Positions 18,866 to 26,677 of a DNA stretch of 43,732 nucleotides are shown here, piece by piece. The translations under genes and the position numbers were made by a program. Numbering within the stretch: position 1 is the first letter of the stretch; the number at the start of each line of letters is the position of its first letter. A model generated the notes under the pieces. It searched no databases, had not been told where the DNA came from, and saw only the letters and a list, made by a program, of their open reading frames with translations. This stretch comes from Thermodesulfovibrionia bacterium (GTDB taxonomy: Bacteria; Nitrospirota; Thermodesulfovibrionia; UBA6902). Where the stretch lies: positions 1-43,732 of the forward strand of contig CAMYND010000015.1 in the NCBI GenBank assembly GCA_947259645.1, given 5' to 3'.

Positions 18866-19819
18866 CTAACCTGCTGCAAGGTTTGCGGCAAGGTTATTGA
18901 CTGATCTGGCAAAACCTGATGCCGGAGCATTGACCATAACAGGCTTCATCTTATTGATAGACTGTTTCACAGAACTGTCGTCAGGAAGGTTCGCGACCAG
19001 GTGGCTCTGGACGCCCAAATATTTATCGGTCAACCCCTGGAGCACAGCACCCACATTAGCATCACCTGCTGTCTGGACCCTGTTGACGATGATATTTGGG
19101 GAAAACTCTGAAAGAACTTTTTTTGCGGACCGTACTGCATCTTCATCTATTTTGTCTGCAGCGCTGAAGAATTTTCCCATGGTGTTCAGGTGAGGATTGG
19201 CGTCAACATCTTTTGCTTCTTCGAGCAACTGGAGTACATCACCCGCCTTTTCAGATTTAAAGAGGAATCCGAGCCGTCTGAAGACAGAGGATTTAATGAA
19301 GCTGTATAAGTTCATGAGGGATGTAACTTCCGGTGTCGTGACGAAGAGCCCCTTATGGGCGATAAAGGAAAAGTCCACCACATTGTATGATGAGCCGGCT
19401 CCCAGATCAATGATTAAGATGTCGCTCTCAAGCTTTTGGAGATGATTAATGAGCTTTACTTTCTGCTGATAGGGCATATTCGCAATATTCGGAATCTGGC
19501 TGCCGCCGCAGATGAATTTGAGATTTTGTATCTCCGTTGATCTGACGACATCAGAAAGGTTTTTGACCTTTTTAAGAATAAAATCATCAAGGGTCTGCCC
19601 GGAGTCTCTCAGCCCAAGAAGCGCATGCAGGTTAGCAGCGCCGAGGTCAAGGTCGGCAAGTATCACTTTTTTCCCCATGGACGCGAGTGAAATGGCAAGA
19701 TTAGCCGAAATTGTGCTCTTCCCGACTCCTCCCTTTGGTCCTGCCACGGCAACAACTTTTAACAGGGATTTATTGTTATTATCCCGATTCTTTTGCTCTC
19801 CGTCCCTGTTGTCAAACAT
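18866..19819 (-). CDS. MinD/ParA-family ATPase (FlhG-like)
   Basis: A 317-residue deviant-Walker P-loop ATPase. It has Walker A GPKGGVGKST at 27-36 with signature K29 and P-loop K34, switch I-type ADLDLGAANLHALLG (55-69) and Walker B ILIIDLGAGSS near 130-140. The DLGAANLH motif and the ICGG strand resemble FlhG/FleN and MinD proteins, which set the number or place of flagella, division sites or cargo. The C-terminus (about 300-317) is a short amphipathic-looking helix that could touch membrane. GGGAG precedes the ATG. Upstream on the same strand are the receiver-like and actin-like genes, separated by a 287-bp gap with an inverted repeat. The positioning role is inferred. Confidence 0.88.
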   Translation of the reverse strand: MFDNRDGEQKNRDNNNKSLLKVVAVAGPKGGVGKSTISANLAISLASMGKKVILADLDLGAANLHALLGLRDSGQTLDDFILKKVKNLSDVVRSTEIQNLKFICGGSQIPNIANMPYQQKVKLINHLQKLESDILIIDLGAGSSYNVVDFSFIAHKGLFVTTPEVTSLMNLYSFIKSSVFRRLGFLFKSEKAGDVLQLLEEAKDVDANPHLNTMGKFFSAADKIDEDAVRSAKKVLSEFSPNIIVNRVQTAGDANVGAVLQGLTDKYLGVQSHLVANLPDDSSVKQSINKMKPVMVNAPASGFARSVNNLAANLAAG

Positions 19820-19924
19820 GCTGCTCCCTTCTTAATTCATCGTTGAGACGCACAGTTACTACCATATATTAATACGGCTTTGGGGGAGACAAACATTAGC
19901 TGAACCGCGCACTGAATCTGCTTC

Positions 19925-20095
19925 AATGACAACTGCCAAAATGAAAATTTCAAATAAAATCCCAATGACTAACAAGCCAAAATATCCATCAGATGAGTAA
20001 AATAGAACCCATGATAAGAAATTCAGGATGGGGCATTGGTTAATCTTTAGATTTTGTCATTCACTTGGCATTTGGACTTTGTAATTTGAGATTTC
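19925..20095. repeat. Dispersed inverted-repeat element, copy A
   Basis: The left part contains TTTCAAATAAAATCCCAATG and the right part GATTTTGTCATTCACTTGG, whose reverse complement resembles the left. Copy B at 42402-42530 shares both blocks and the same layout. It has no open reading frame and resembles a small non-autonomous palindromic element. It separates the ParA-type gene from the receiver-like gene. Confidence 0.6.
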
Positions 20096-20106
20096 TATAA
20101 ACAGCC

Positions 20107-20634
20107 TTATTCCAGATCAAGAAGGCGTTTCAGGTCCTCTTCAAGTGCCTCTTTGTCCTGGGAAGGCTGATCTTCATCAGGCTCCTTGTCTGCATCAACC
20201 GGCTTTTCTGATCTTACCGGTGGTTCCGGTTCAGGGCGGGGCTCTTCCACTGCAGGCTCAGAAATCCCCGCTTCTGTGGCAGACTGGAGTTCCCTCACCT
20301 GCGCGAGAATAAGGTGTACGTCAAGGGGATCGGGCAGGCAGGCATCTACTTTTGTATTGATAAACTCCACAGGAATGCCCTGAGTCAGGGCGGTGAGAAG
20401 AATTAATGACGAACCTGAAAAAACCTGTTTGGCCGATAAAAAGAATTCAAGTTCTTTTGTATAGTAGCTTTTCACATCAAGGATAAGAACAGAGGGGCCG
20501 CTGGCGCTGATTATGTTTTCCGCGTTGATGGTCTTGTCATGAAGCCGGACATCATAGCCTTTTTGCCGCAATGCATTAAATAGGATATTACCTCTTATTG
20601 ATTCAGCGGAAAAGATGAGTACCGGAACTGACAT
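20107..20634 (-). CDS. Degenerate receiver-domain protein with acidic Pro/Glu-rich tail
   Basis: A 175-residue protein: a receiver-like alpha/beta domain (1-118) and a disordered, E/P/D-rich tail (about 120-160) ending in a charged amphipathic helix (EALEEDLKRLLDLE). The likely phosphoacceptor strand is SVLILDVKS with D53, and LLTA (79-82) matches the conserved Thr strand. However, the acidic pair at the start is FSAES instead of DD, and the usual Lys-Pro is LPDP. Phosphorylation is therefore doubtful; a scaffold or pseudo-receiver role is more likely. It starts nine bases after the actin-like gene, so the two are probably co-translated. The function is inferred only. Confidence 0.75.
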   Translation of the reverse strand: MSVPVLIFSAESIRGNILFNALRQKGYDVRLHDKTINAENIISASGPSVLILDVKSYYTKELEFFLSAKQVFSGSSLILLTALTQGIPVEFINTKVDACLPDPLDVHLILAQVRELQSATEAGISEPAVEEPRPEPEPPVRSEKPVDADKEPDEDQPSQDKEALEEDLKRLLDLE

Positions 20635-20643
20635 GCAAATGTG

Positions 20644-21858
20644 TCAGGCTTCTGTCATTGCCATGATCAGCGCGCCCTTGGCCGTTGTATTCAGAGGATC
20701 ATCGGCAATGCGCACTTCTGAAATCTCAAGCGGAAGGCGGACGCTCTTGAGGGCGGTTTCAAAGCTTTCCCTGCATCCCTTCGGCATGCAGGTGCCGCCG
20801 CTTAATACGATTGGGATCGGTTCCGCTATCTTCGGTACTGTTTCCGAAGCAGAGATGACACGCTGGATGCTCTGAACCAGCGTCAGAATAGTGTCCATAT
20901 AGTAGACGTGGAGCGTTGTTTCTATTTTATCCTTTGGTATTGCTGTCAGGTCGAGGGACTCTTCCTTAATGCCTTTGATCTTCGTTGCTGACGTTCCTAC
21001 GTCACGGCCAACCATCGTGTCGATGTAGTCTCCGCCTCTCTGTATACTGAAGGTTATGACAGGAACTGAAAGGTAGGACAGGCAGACGTTGCACATTCCT
21101 CCGCCCATGCTGATTCCTATGCCGGTAAAATTATCTTCTGCAAGTTCAGACATAACAACAGCCATGCCTTCATTAATGGAGACCGGCGTGTAACCAAGAC
21201 TCTCAAGATACATTTTAATAATTGATTCATGTCCGGCCACATATGAGGTCCTTTCAATAGGCTCTCCGGGGATGCTGAAACAGATCGTCTCACCAAATGT
21301 CTTGGGCTTCTGGATCAGCGTGCTGATAATGGCCTGTATAATTTTTATCCCTTCATTTTCTTTTGGACTGAGGAGGCCTTTTTCAACGGGCCTTCGCGTG
21401 TTGGCGTTAAAGAGGTTTGCAAAGTCTTCAGCTGAGTATCCGATTATGTAATACTGTCCTTCAAGTTCAAAGAACATAACATCATTCTGGGTAAGAATCT
21501 TTTTGGTGAACTTTGACTGGGGGATGGTGAAGAACGCGTTGACCTGCTTCACCATATGAATTTTACGGCCTTTGTTCTGGGCCATAACAATGTTGCTGGT
21601 ACCAACATCGAGTCCGACAGGGCCGCTGGGGCTCTCTGCGTCCTCCCCTGTTTCTCTATCTTTTGAAACGACTTTTTTGTAGGAGGTATCTATCGCGGCG
21701 TCAATTTTTTTGTCTGATGCTTTCCCTGATTCTGACGCGTCTTTCACCGGTATCTCATATTTTGAGGCATCAAGAGATCCTTCCTCTTCATCTCCCCCTG
21801 CGTCAGCCAGCCGCTTCTTAAGCCTTTCGATTTCATCCTTGTAATCACTATCAGCCAT
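20644..21858 (-). CDS. Actin-like ATPase with N-terminal charged extension (MreB/MamK/ParM superfamily)
   Basis: A 404-residue actin-fold protein. Residues 1-78 are an extra charged segment that begins as a short coiled coil (SDYKDEIERLKKRLADAG). The actin fold then starts with phosphate-1 loop VGLDVGTSNIVMA (81-93). Phosphate-2 is GIGISMGGGMCNV (about 247-259), where the usual Asp before GGG is Ser-Met; the adenosine loop is VLSGGTCMPKG near 355-365. It is probably a filament-forming ATPase, but neither MreB (no mreCD), FtsA (no 1C domain evident) nor DnaK. GGAGG precedes the ATG. It heads an operon with the pseudo-receiver gene. Fold confident, role unknown. Confidence 0.85.
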   Translation of the reverse strand: MADSDYKDEIERLKKRLADAGGDEEEGSLDASKYEIPVKDASESGKASDKKIDAAIDTSYKKVVSKDRETGEDAESPSGPVGLDVGTSNIVMAQNKGRKIHMVKQVNAFFTIPQSKFTKKILTQNDVMFFELEGQYYIIGYSAEDFANLFNANTRRPVEKGLLSPKENEGIKIIQAIISTLIQKPKTFGETICFSIPGEPIERTSYVAGHESIIKMYLESLGYTPVSINEGMAVVMSELAEDNFTGIGISMGGGMCNVCLSYLSVPVITFSIQRGGDYIDTMVGRDVGTSATKIKGIKEESLDLTAIPKDKIETTLHVYYMDTILTLVQSIQRVISASETVPKIAEPIPIVLSGGTCMPKGCRESFETALKSVRLPLEISEVRIADDPLNTTAKGALIMAMTEA

Positions 21859-21977
21859 AAATGTAGCCTCCGGTATAACCGATCACTATGAAAGGTTATA
21901 TAAACTATACGACATTTAATCTGAATAACTTAATACAAAGCCGCTTTTTACAAAAAATAGTTTAGATAAGCTTAAGT

Positions 21978-22005
21978 TAAATAGTCTGAAATGTCAAGCC
22001 GATAT
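21978..22005 (+). promoter_or_regulatory. Putative sigma-28 (FliA) promoter, far upstream of the phosphorelay operon
   Basis: TAAA at 21978-21981 and GCCGATAT at 21998-22005, 16 bases apart. The FliA consensus is TAAAGTTT-N11-GCCGATAA. It lies about 310 bases before the REC-kinase gene, implying a long leader. The same 16-base spacing recurs at 40443 and 40604. Confidence 0.45.
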
Positions 22006-22145
22006 TTCCCTGTTCTTAAAAGTAGTTACTGTCTTTTTTCACGGATGCGCATCAAAAAGTTTTCCGTGCTGAGTGAATACAATTTTCAGCATAGTATTCA
22101 CCATTCTCGGGCATGCATGGTTTTCATCAATACTGGCTAAAGTAT

Positions 22146-22250
22146 GGAACCACAATGTCCGTAATGAGTAATTAAGTACAAGTATCGTGCAAAAATGCAA
22201 TTTACTTGAAAATCCTGTCTCGCAAGGGCAGTTCTAACTCTGCGGCTCCG
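22146..22250 (+). pseudogene. Possible decayed tRNA-Ser/Leu-like sequence
   Basis: GGAACC (22146) and GGCTCC (22244-22249) could pair as an acceptor stem with mismatches. CTTGAAA (22205-22211) looks like a tRNA-Ser(UGA) anticodon loop, TCTCGCAAGGG a long variable arm, and GCAGTTCTAACTCTGC a T-arm with one extra loop base. The anticodon stem is broken and about 16 extra bases precede it, so it cannot be a functional tRNA. Tentative. Confidence 0.22.
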
Positions 22251-22318
22251 GTGGTAAAGAGAGGCGCAGGAATGGAGGAACCGGCCACAATATTTAGCCG
22301 GGACAGGAGAAGGAAACA

Positions 22319-23782
22319 ATGGAAACCATACATGAAACATCTACTGACCACCTGATCAAGATTCTTTTTGTTGATGATGAAGAAAATGTTCTCCGGTCAT
22401 TGAGACGCCTCTTTGCAACGGACAATGTCTTTGATGTCAAACTGGCCAATTCCGGAAAAGAGGCCCTTGAAATCATAAAAAATGAACCCAATATCGGCAT
22501 CATAGTTTCAGACCAGAAAATGCCGGGAATGAGCGGCGTTGATTTTCTGGAACAGGCAAAAAATATCATTCCCGACGCCCCCAGGATGCTTATTACCGGA
22601 TATCCTGACATAAATGTCATGGAAGATGCCATGAACAGGGGCGGCGCCTGCATGTTCATAAAGAAGCCATGGGAAGACGAAAAACTGACCCAGGTTATCA
22701 GGGAAGCTGCGCAGCAGTTCATTCTGAAGAAGGAAAACAGGAGACTGCAGGATATAGTTTTGCAGCAGAATGATGAACTGCAGAACTGGAATTCTAAGCT
22801 TGAGCAGAACGTTGAGGAGCAGACCCGGGAAATAACACGGCTGCTGGAAAATGAGAAACTCTTGTCAGCAAGAGCAACCGCGGCAGCAAAGGCTGAAAAG
22901 GAAAAAGTAACAGAGCTGGAGCAGTCCTACGAAGAGCTTGAATCAATAGCCTCTGAACTTGACAAGGCGCGCAGTGACCTGGAAGAGGCAAACCGCGAGA
23001 TCAAGGAGGCTTCCATCCAGATGGTGCAGAACGAAAAGATGAGCGCCCTTGGAGAAATGACCGCGGGTGTGGCCCATGAGCTGAACCAGCCCCTGAATGC
23101 AGTGAAACTCATATCACAGGATATCCTCAGAGATATAGCAAAGGACAGGTTCGATAAGGAATACCTCGCTGATGACTTGAAGGAAATCGTCGGTGAAGTG
23201 GACAGGATGTCCACTATCATCGATCATATGAGGCTCTTCAGCCGGCGTACCGTGGACGACGGAGTAGCAGAAGCAGATGTCAACAGCGCTGTTGAGGGCG
23301 TTTTCAAATTGCTGGGCAAGCAGCTGACAAATCATAATATCCTGGTAACAAAGGATATGGCCCCTGATCTGCCCCCCGTTTCAATTGACCAGATCCGTCT
23401 GGAGCAGGTACTGGTAAACATTATTAATAATGCCCGGCAGGCCCTGGAATCATTCTGCAAGGAAGAGATGAAGATAGAGATACGGAGCTGCCTGGAAGAA
23501 AATAAAAAGGGAAATATGGTCGCCGTATATATCAAGGACAATGCCGGCGGTGTACCGGAAGATATAAAAGTGAAGATATTTGAACCCTTCTATACCACAA
23601 AGAGGCCGGGCAAGGGAACAGGCCTGGGACTGAGTATTTCCAGCAAAATCGTGGCAGATGCAAATGGAAAGATCAACCTGGATGTTGAAGAAGGAATTGG
23701 TTCAACATTCGGCGTGCTGCTTCCTGTCAGGGAGTCAACAGATGATGATAAATCAGATGAGAACCAGGACATCGCTGAATGA
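22319..23782 (+). CDS. REC-coiled coil-histidine kinase (cytosolic)
   Basis: A 487-residue signalling protein: a receiver domain (about 13-130; D19/D20, phosphoacceptor D65 in VSDQKMPG, K116) of the RpfG-like subtype, a coiled coil (about 135-235), a HisKA domain with H253 in GVAHELNQPLN, and an HATPase domain with NIINNARQAL, DNAGGVPE and GKGTGLGLSIS. No membrane segment, so it is cytosolic and probably takes phosphoryl input at D65. AGGAGAAGGA precedes the ATG. First gene of the six-gene phosphorelay operon; its kinase core is a paralogue of that encoded at 25059. Confidence 0.93.
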   Translation: METIHETSTDHLIKILFVDDEENVLRSLRRLFATDNVFDVKLANSGKEALEIIKNEPNIGIIVSDQKMPGMSGVDFLEQAKNIIPDAPRMLITGYPDINVMEDAMNRGGACMFIKKPWEDEKLTQVIREAAQQFILKKENRRLQDIVLQQNDELQNWNSKLEQNVEEQTREITRLLENEKLLSARATAAAKAEKEKVTELEQSYEELESIASELDKARSDLEEANREIKEASIQMVQNEKMSALGEMTAGVAHELNQPLNAVKLISQDILRDIAKDRFDKEYLADDLKEIVGEVDRMSTIIDHMRLFSRRTVDDGVAEADVNSAVEGVFKLLGKQLTNHNILVTKDMAPDLPPVSIDQIRLEQVLVNIINNARQALESFCKEEMKIEIRSCLEENKKGNMVAVYIKDNAGGVPEDIKVKIFEPFYTTKRPGKGTGLGLSISSKIVADANGKINLDVEEGIGSTFGVLLPVRESTDDDKSDENQDIAE

Positions 23783-23824
23783 GTCTAAGAAATATGGCTC
23801 GTAAGATCTGGAGGAATTGAAAGA

Positions 23825-25066
23825 ATGAAGGTAATGCTTATTGGTGACAAACCGGAAATCAGGGAGAAGATGAAAAGCCTGATTGATAAGGAAGGCTGCG
23901 AGACAATGCTTGCCTCGAACGGGCATGAAGGCATAGAGATCTGTGATAAAGAGAAGCAGGACCTGGTGATCACGGATTTAAACCTCCCGGGCATGGATGG
24001 GATAGAGATTATGCATTCGGTAAAGCGCCTGTCTCCAGAAACTGAAGTTATTCTGGTCACAGGAGACGGGGAATATGATACAGCAATCCAGGCCTTGAGA
24101 GAAGGGGCACTGGATTACCTCAAAAAGCCTGTGGATATTGATCAGCTGCTCCTTTCACTCGGGCGGTGCAGGGAAAAAAACAAAAAGAAAAAAGACACAC
24201 CTCTCATAACTTCGGTCCTTGTATTAGATGATGACAACGTCGCACGGAAAAAACTGGAGAGGATCATGGCCAAGGAAGGCTATAAGGTCATGTCAAGGGG
24301 GAACGGCAAAGAAGGCCTGGAGCTTTTCAAAGAACAGAAGATCGATATTATTCTCGCTGATCTGAAGATGCCGGGGAAAAACGGGATTGAGGTGCTGAAA
24401 GAGGCAAAGGCACTTCGCAGTGATGTAGAGGTAATCATGATTACAGGCCATGGTGATGAAGAGTCAGCTATCGAGTCGATGAGAGAAGGGGCAATAAATT
24501 TTCTCAAGAAACCGATTGATATTGAGCAGCTCCTCGCGGCCGTAGAAAAAGCAGTGGAAAAGTTAACCCTGCAGAGAAGCCTCGAATACAGGACCAGAGA
24601 ACTGGAGCTGACAAAAGCGGTATTAACACGAACGACATCAAACAAGGAGATAGTCCTTGACCTTACGGAAGGGATGGACGGTCCTGCAAAGGCATTTACC
24701 AGTGAACTGCTTGACTTTCTGCCAATGACTTTTTTCACGGCTGACAGCCAGGGGAATATCCTTTTCTGCAATAAAGGTTTTTCACGGCTCTTTGACCGTA
24801 CGCCGAAGGAGATCAGTGAAGACTGGCCTGAAAAACTGCAAAAAATAGGCATAGAAGGTGTGGCCTCCGATGATTTAAAAAACAGGATACAGGGACTCTT
24901 TGAATCTGACCTGAACAGGATAGAGGTGGTACCCTTGGGCACGTATGCCTTTATGCTTTTAACGAAAATTAAAGTGTTAACAGGTGATGGGGAAAACACC
25001 CTCGCACTGGCAGTACTGAGGGGCGAGAAAAAGACCGTCAAGGCAGGTGAAATAAACAATGGATGA
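23825..25066 (+). CDS. Tandem receiver protein with PAS-like C-terminus (REC-REC-PAS)
   Basis: A 413-residue protein with two receivers and no kinase. REC1 (1-118) has D51 in ITDLNLPG and K101, but its acidic pair is reduced to GDKPE (D8, K9). REC2 (about 130-250) is canonical: DDD at 135-137, D179 in LADLKMPG, LKKP. Residues about 295-400 form a PAS-like domain (LDFLPMTFFTADSQGNILFCNKGFS), possibly binding a small ligand. Its end overlaps the next gene by eight bases, indicating coupling. Likely a phosphoryl sink or adaptor between kinases. Confidence 0.9.
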   Translation: MKVMLIGDKPEIREKMKSLIDKEGCETMLASNGHEGIEICDKEKQDLVITDLNLPGMDGIEIMHSVKRLSPETEVILVTGDGEYDTAIQALREGALDYLKKPVDIDQLLLSLGRCREKNKKKKDTPLITSVLVLDDDNVARKKLERIMAKEGYKVMSRGNGKEGLELFKEQKIDIILADLKMPGKNGIEVLKEAKALRSDVEVIMITGHGDEESAIESMREGAINFLKKPIDIEQLLAAVEKAVEKLTLQRSLEYRTRELELTKAVLTRTTSNKEIVLDLTEGMDGPAKAFTSELLDFLPMTFFTADSQGNILFCNKGFSRLFDRTPKEISEDWPEKLQKIGIEGVASDDLKNRIQGLFESDLNRIEVVPLGTYAFMLLTKIKVLTGDGENTLALAVLRGEKKTVKAGEINNG

Positions 25067-26675
25067 TAAGAAAGTTCTGATTGTAGATGACGATGAAATG
25101 ATCCGGAGGCAGCTGGGAGAAGCGCTCCAGAGAAACTTTTTTAATACGATGCACGCCGGGAGCGGGGAAGAGGCATTAGAAATCGTCCAGAAAGAAAAAG
25201 TAGACGTACTTCTTGTTGATGTAAAACTTCCGGGCATGAACGGCCTTGAGTTGCTCAGAAAGGTCAAGGTCCAGTCACCAACAACAGAGGTCATCATTAT
25301 AACGGGCTTTGGAAATCAGGAAATAGCCATTCAGGCGCTGCGCCAGGGGGCCATCGACTATATTGAAAAACCGGTTGTGATGGACGAACTTAACGCTGCG
25401 CTCGGAAGGGCGATTGAGAGTATGAGAGAAAAGCAGGACCTGGTATACGAGAATACGATTCTGATTGTTGATGACGAAGAAACCCCTCTCAGGAGATTAA
25501 AACGGTCTCTGGACAAGGAAAATTACTCCACCTTCACCGCCACCAACGGGATGGATGGACTGGAAATTATCAATAACAATAAGATAGATGTGGTCATTAC
25601 CGATATAAAGATGCCCGGCATCGACGGACTTGAGCTCCTGAGCAGGGCCAAAAAGATGTATCCTGACATTGAAGTAATTGTAATAACCGGGCATGGCGAC
25701 CAAGAGGTTGCCGTTAGTGCCCTGAGGGCAGGCGCAATAGACTATTTGTGCAAACCTATCGACCTTGATGAACTGCTGCTTTCAGTTAACAAGACTGTAG
25801 AGAGGATCGGCCTGAACAGGACAAGCCTGTACAGGAACAGGGAGCTGAAGCTTTCAAAAGAGATCGTCTCCAAAATGAACGAAGAACTGGAAAGAAAAGT
25901 TACTGAACGTACGGAGAAGTTGAGCGAGACCCAGTCCCAGCTGATGCACACATCGAAGTTAGCAACTCTTGGCGAGATGAGCGCCGGACTGGCCCACGAG
26001 ATGAATCAGCCCCTCAACAGCATCGCTCTTACTTCTGAAAATCTCCGGAGGATGAAAGACCGGGACAAGCTGACTGATGAAAAGCTGGGCAGGGCGCTGG
26101 AGGATATTGAGGGCTCTGTGAGAAGGATGGCCAGGATAATAAACCATATACGGATATTTGCACGTCAAGAGTCACTTAAGTTCAGTGAAATAGAGGTCAC
26201 AGAGCCGATTGAGGGCGCCCTGAGCCTCCTTGGACAGCAGCTGAGGACCCATGGCATTAATGTCATAGAGGAATATGCCGATGACCTTCCCAAGATAACG
26301 GGAGAGCCATACCAGCTTGAGCAGGTCATCACCAATGCGATCTCCAATGCCCGCCATGCAATGGAAGAGAGAGAAGAGAAAAAAATTGAGGGGTATAAGA
26401 AAGAGCTTATCTTCAGGACAGCACGGAGGAACGGTGATGTCTGCATCTCTCTGACTGACAACGGCTCAGGCATGACAGACGAGCAGAAGGAAAAGATGTT
26501 TCAGCCTTTTTTCACGACCAAGGCCGTAGGAAAGTCAACAGGGCTGGGCATGTCCATAAGCTTCGGAATAATAGAATCCCATCACGGAAGTATTGAAGTA
26601 GACAGTGAACTCGGCAAGGGAACGACGGTCAGCCTGATCCTCCCTTTAAAACAGCCGGAAAAAAGTGAGGAATAA
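25059..26675 (+). CDS. REC-REC-histidine kinase (cytosolic)
   Basis: A 538-residue protein: REC1 (D54 in LVDVKLPG), REC2 (D182 in ITDIKMPG), a helical linker, HisKA with H313 in GLAHEMNQPLN, and HATPase with NAISNARHAME, DNGSGM and STGLGMSISFG. Both receivers look phosphorylatable. There is no membrane segment or sensor domain, so activity is presumably set by phosphorylation of its own receivers. Kinase core and order parallel the protein at 22319, suggesting duplication. Three bases separate it from the next gene. Confidence 0.93.
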   Translation: MDDKKVLIVDDDEMIRRQLGEALQRNFFNTMHAGSGEEALEIVQKEKVDVLLVDVKLPGMNGLELLRKVKVQSPTTEVIIITGFGNQEIAIQALRQGAIDYIEKPVVMDELNAALGRAIESMREKQDLVYENTILIVDDEETPLRRLKRSLDKENYSTFTATNGMDGLEIINNNKIDVVITDIKMPGIDGLELLSRAKKMYPDIEVIVITGHGDQEVAVSALRAGAIDYLCKPIDLDELLLSVNKTVERIGLNRTSLYRNRELKLSKEIVSKMNEELERKVTERTEKLSETQSQLMHTSKLATLGEMSAGLAHEMNQPLNSIALTSENLRRMKDRDKLTDEKLGRALEDIEGSVRRMARIINHIRIFARQESLKFSEIEVTEPIEGALSLLGQQLRTHGINVIEEYADDLPKITGEPYQLEQVITNAISNARHAMEEREEKKIEGYKKELIFRTARRNGDVCISLTDNGSGMTDEQKEKMFQPFFTTKAVGKSTGLGMSISFGIIESHHGSIEVDSELGKGTTVSLILPLKQPEKSEE

Positions 26676-26677
26676 AT

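Larger units (their letters stand above)
21859..22318. other. 460-bp divergent intergenic region
   Basis: This gap separates the actin-like gene (minus) from the phosphorelay operon (plus). It holds a sigma-28-like promoter at 21978-22005 and a structured-looking GC-richer segment at 22140-22310. In that segment TCCTGTCTC (22213-22221) can pair with GGGACAGGA (22300-22308), the latter touching the Shine-Dalgarno of the kinase gene at 22319. Part of it (22146-22250) resembles a decayed tRNA-Ser/Leu. No protein-coding gene is evident. No known riboswitch class fits. Confidence 0.5.

Noticed and set aside
18866-21858. Magnetosome island (MamK-like actin plus ParA)
   Set aside because: No mamA, B, E, I, M, P, Q or mad-type iron genes are present nearby; an actin-like gene alone is not enough.
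22201-22318. Cyclic-di-GMP (GEMM-I) or other known riboswitch before the REC-kinase gene
   Set aside because: The GGGCAAACC-like, GACGCAAAGCC and AGCCGGGUUGCC signatures of GEMM-I are not present in order, and SAM, TPP, glycine and cobalamin cores are also absent.
24280-25059. 259-residue open frame on the minus strand
   Set aside because: It is antisense to the REC-REC-PAS gene, Ser-rich in composition, has no ribosome site and no recognisable domain; a shadow of the real gene. The same holds for the 195-residue plus-strand frame at 15807-16394 and similar frames.
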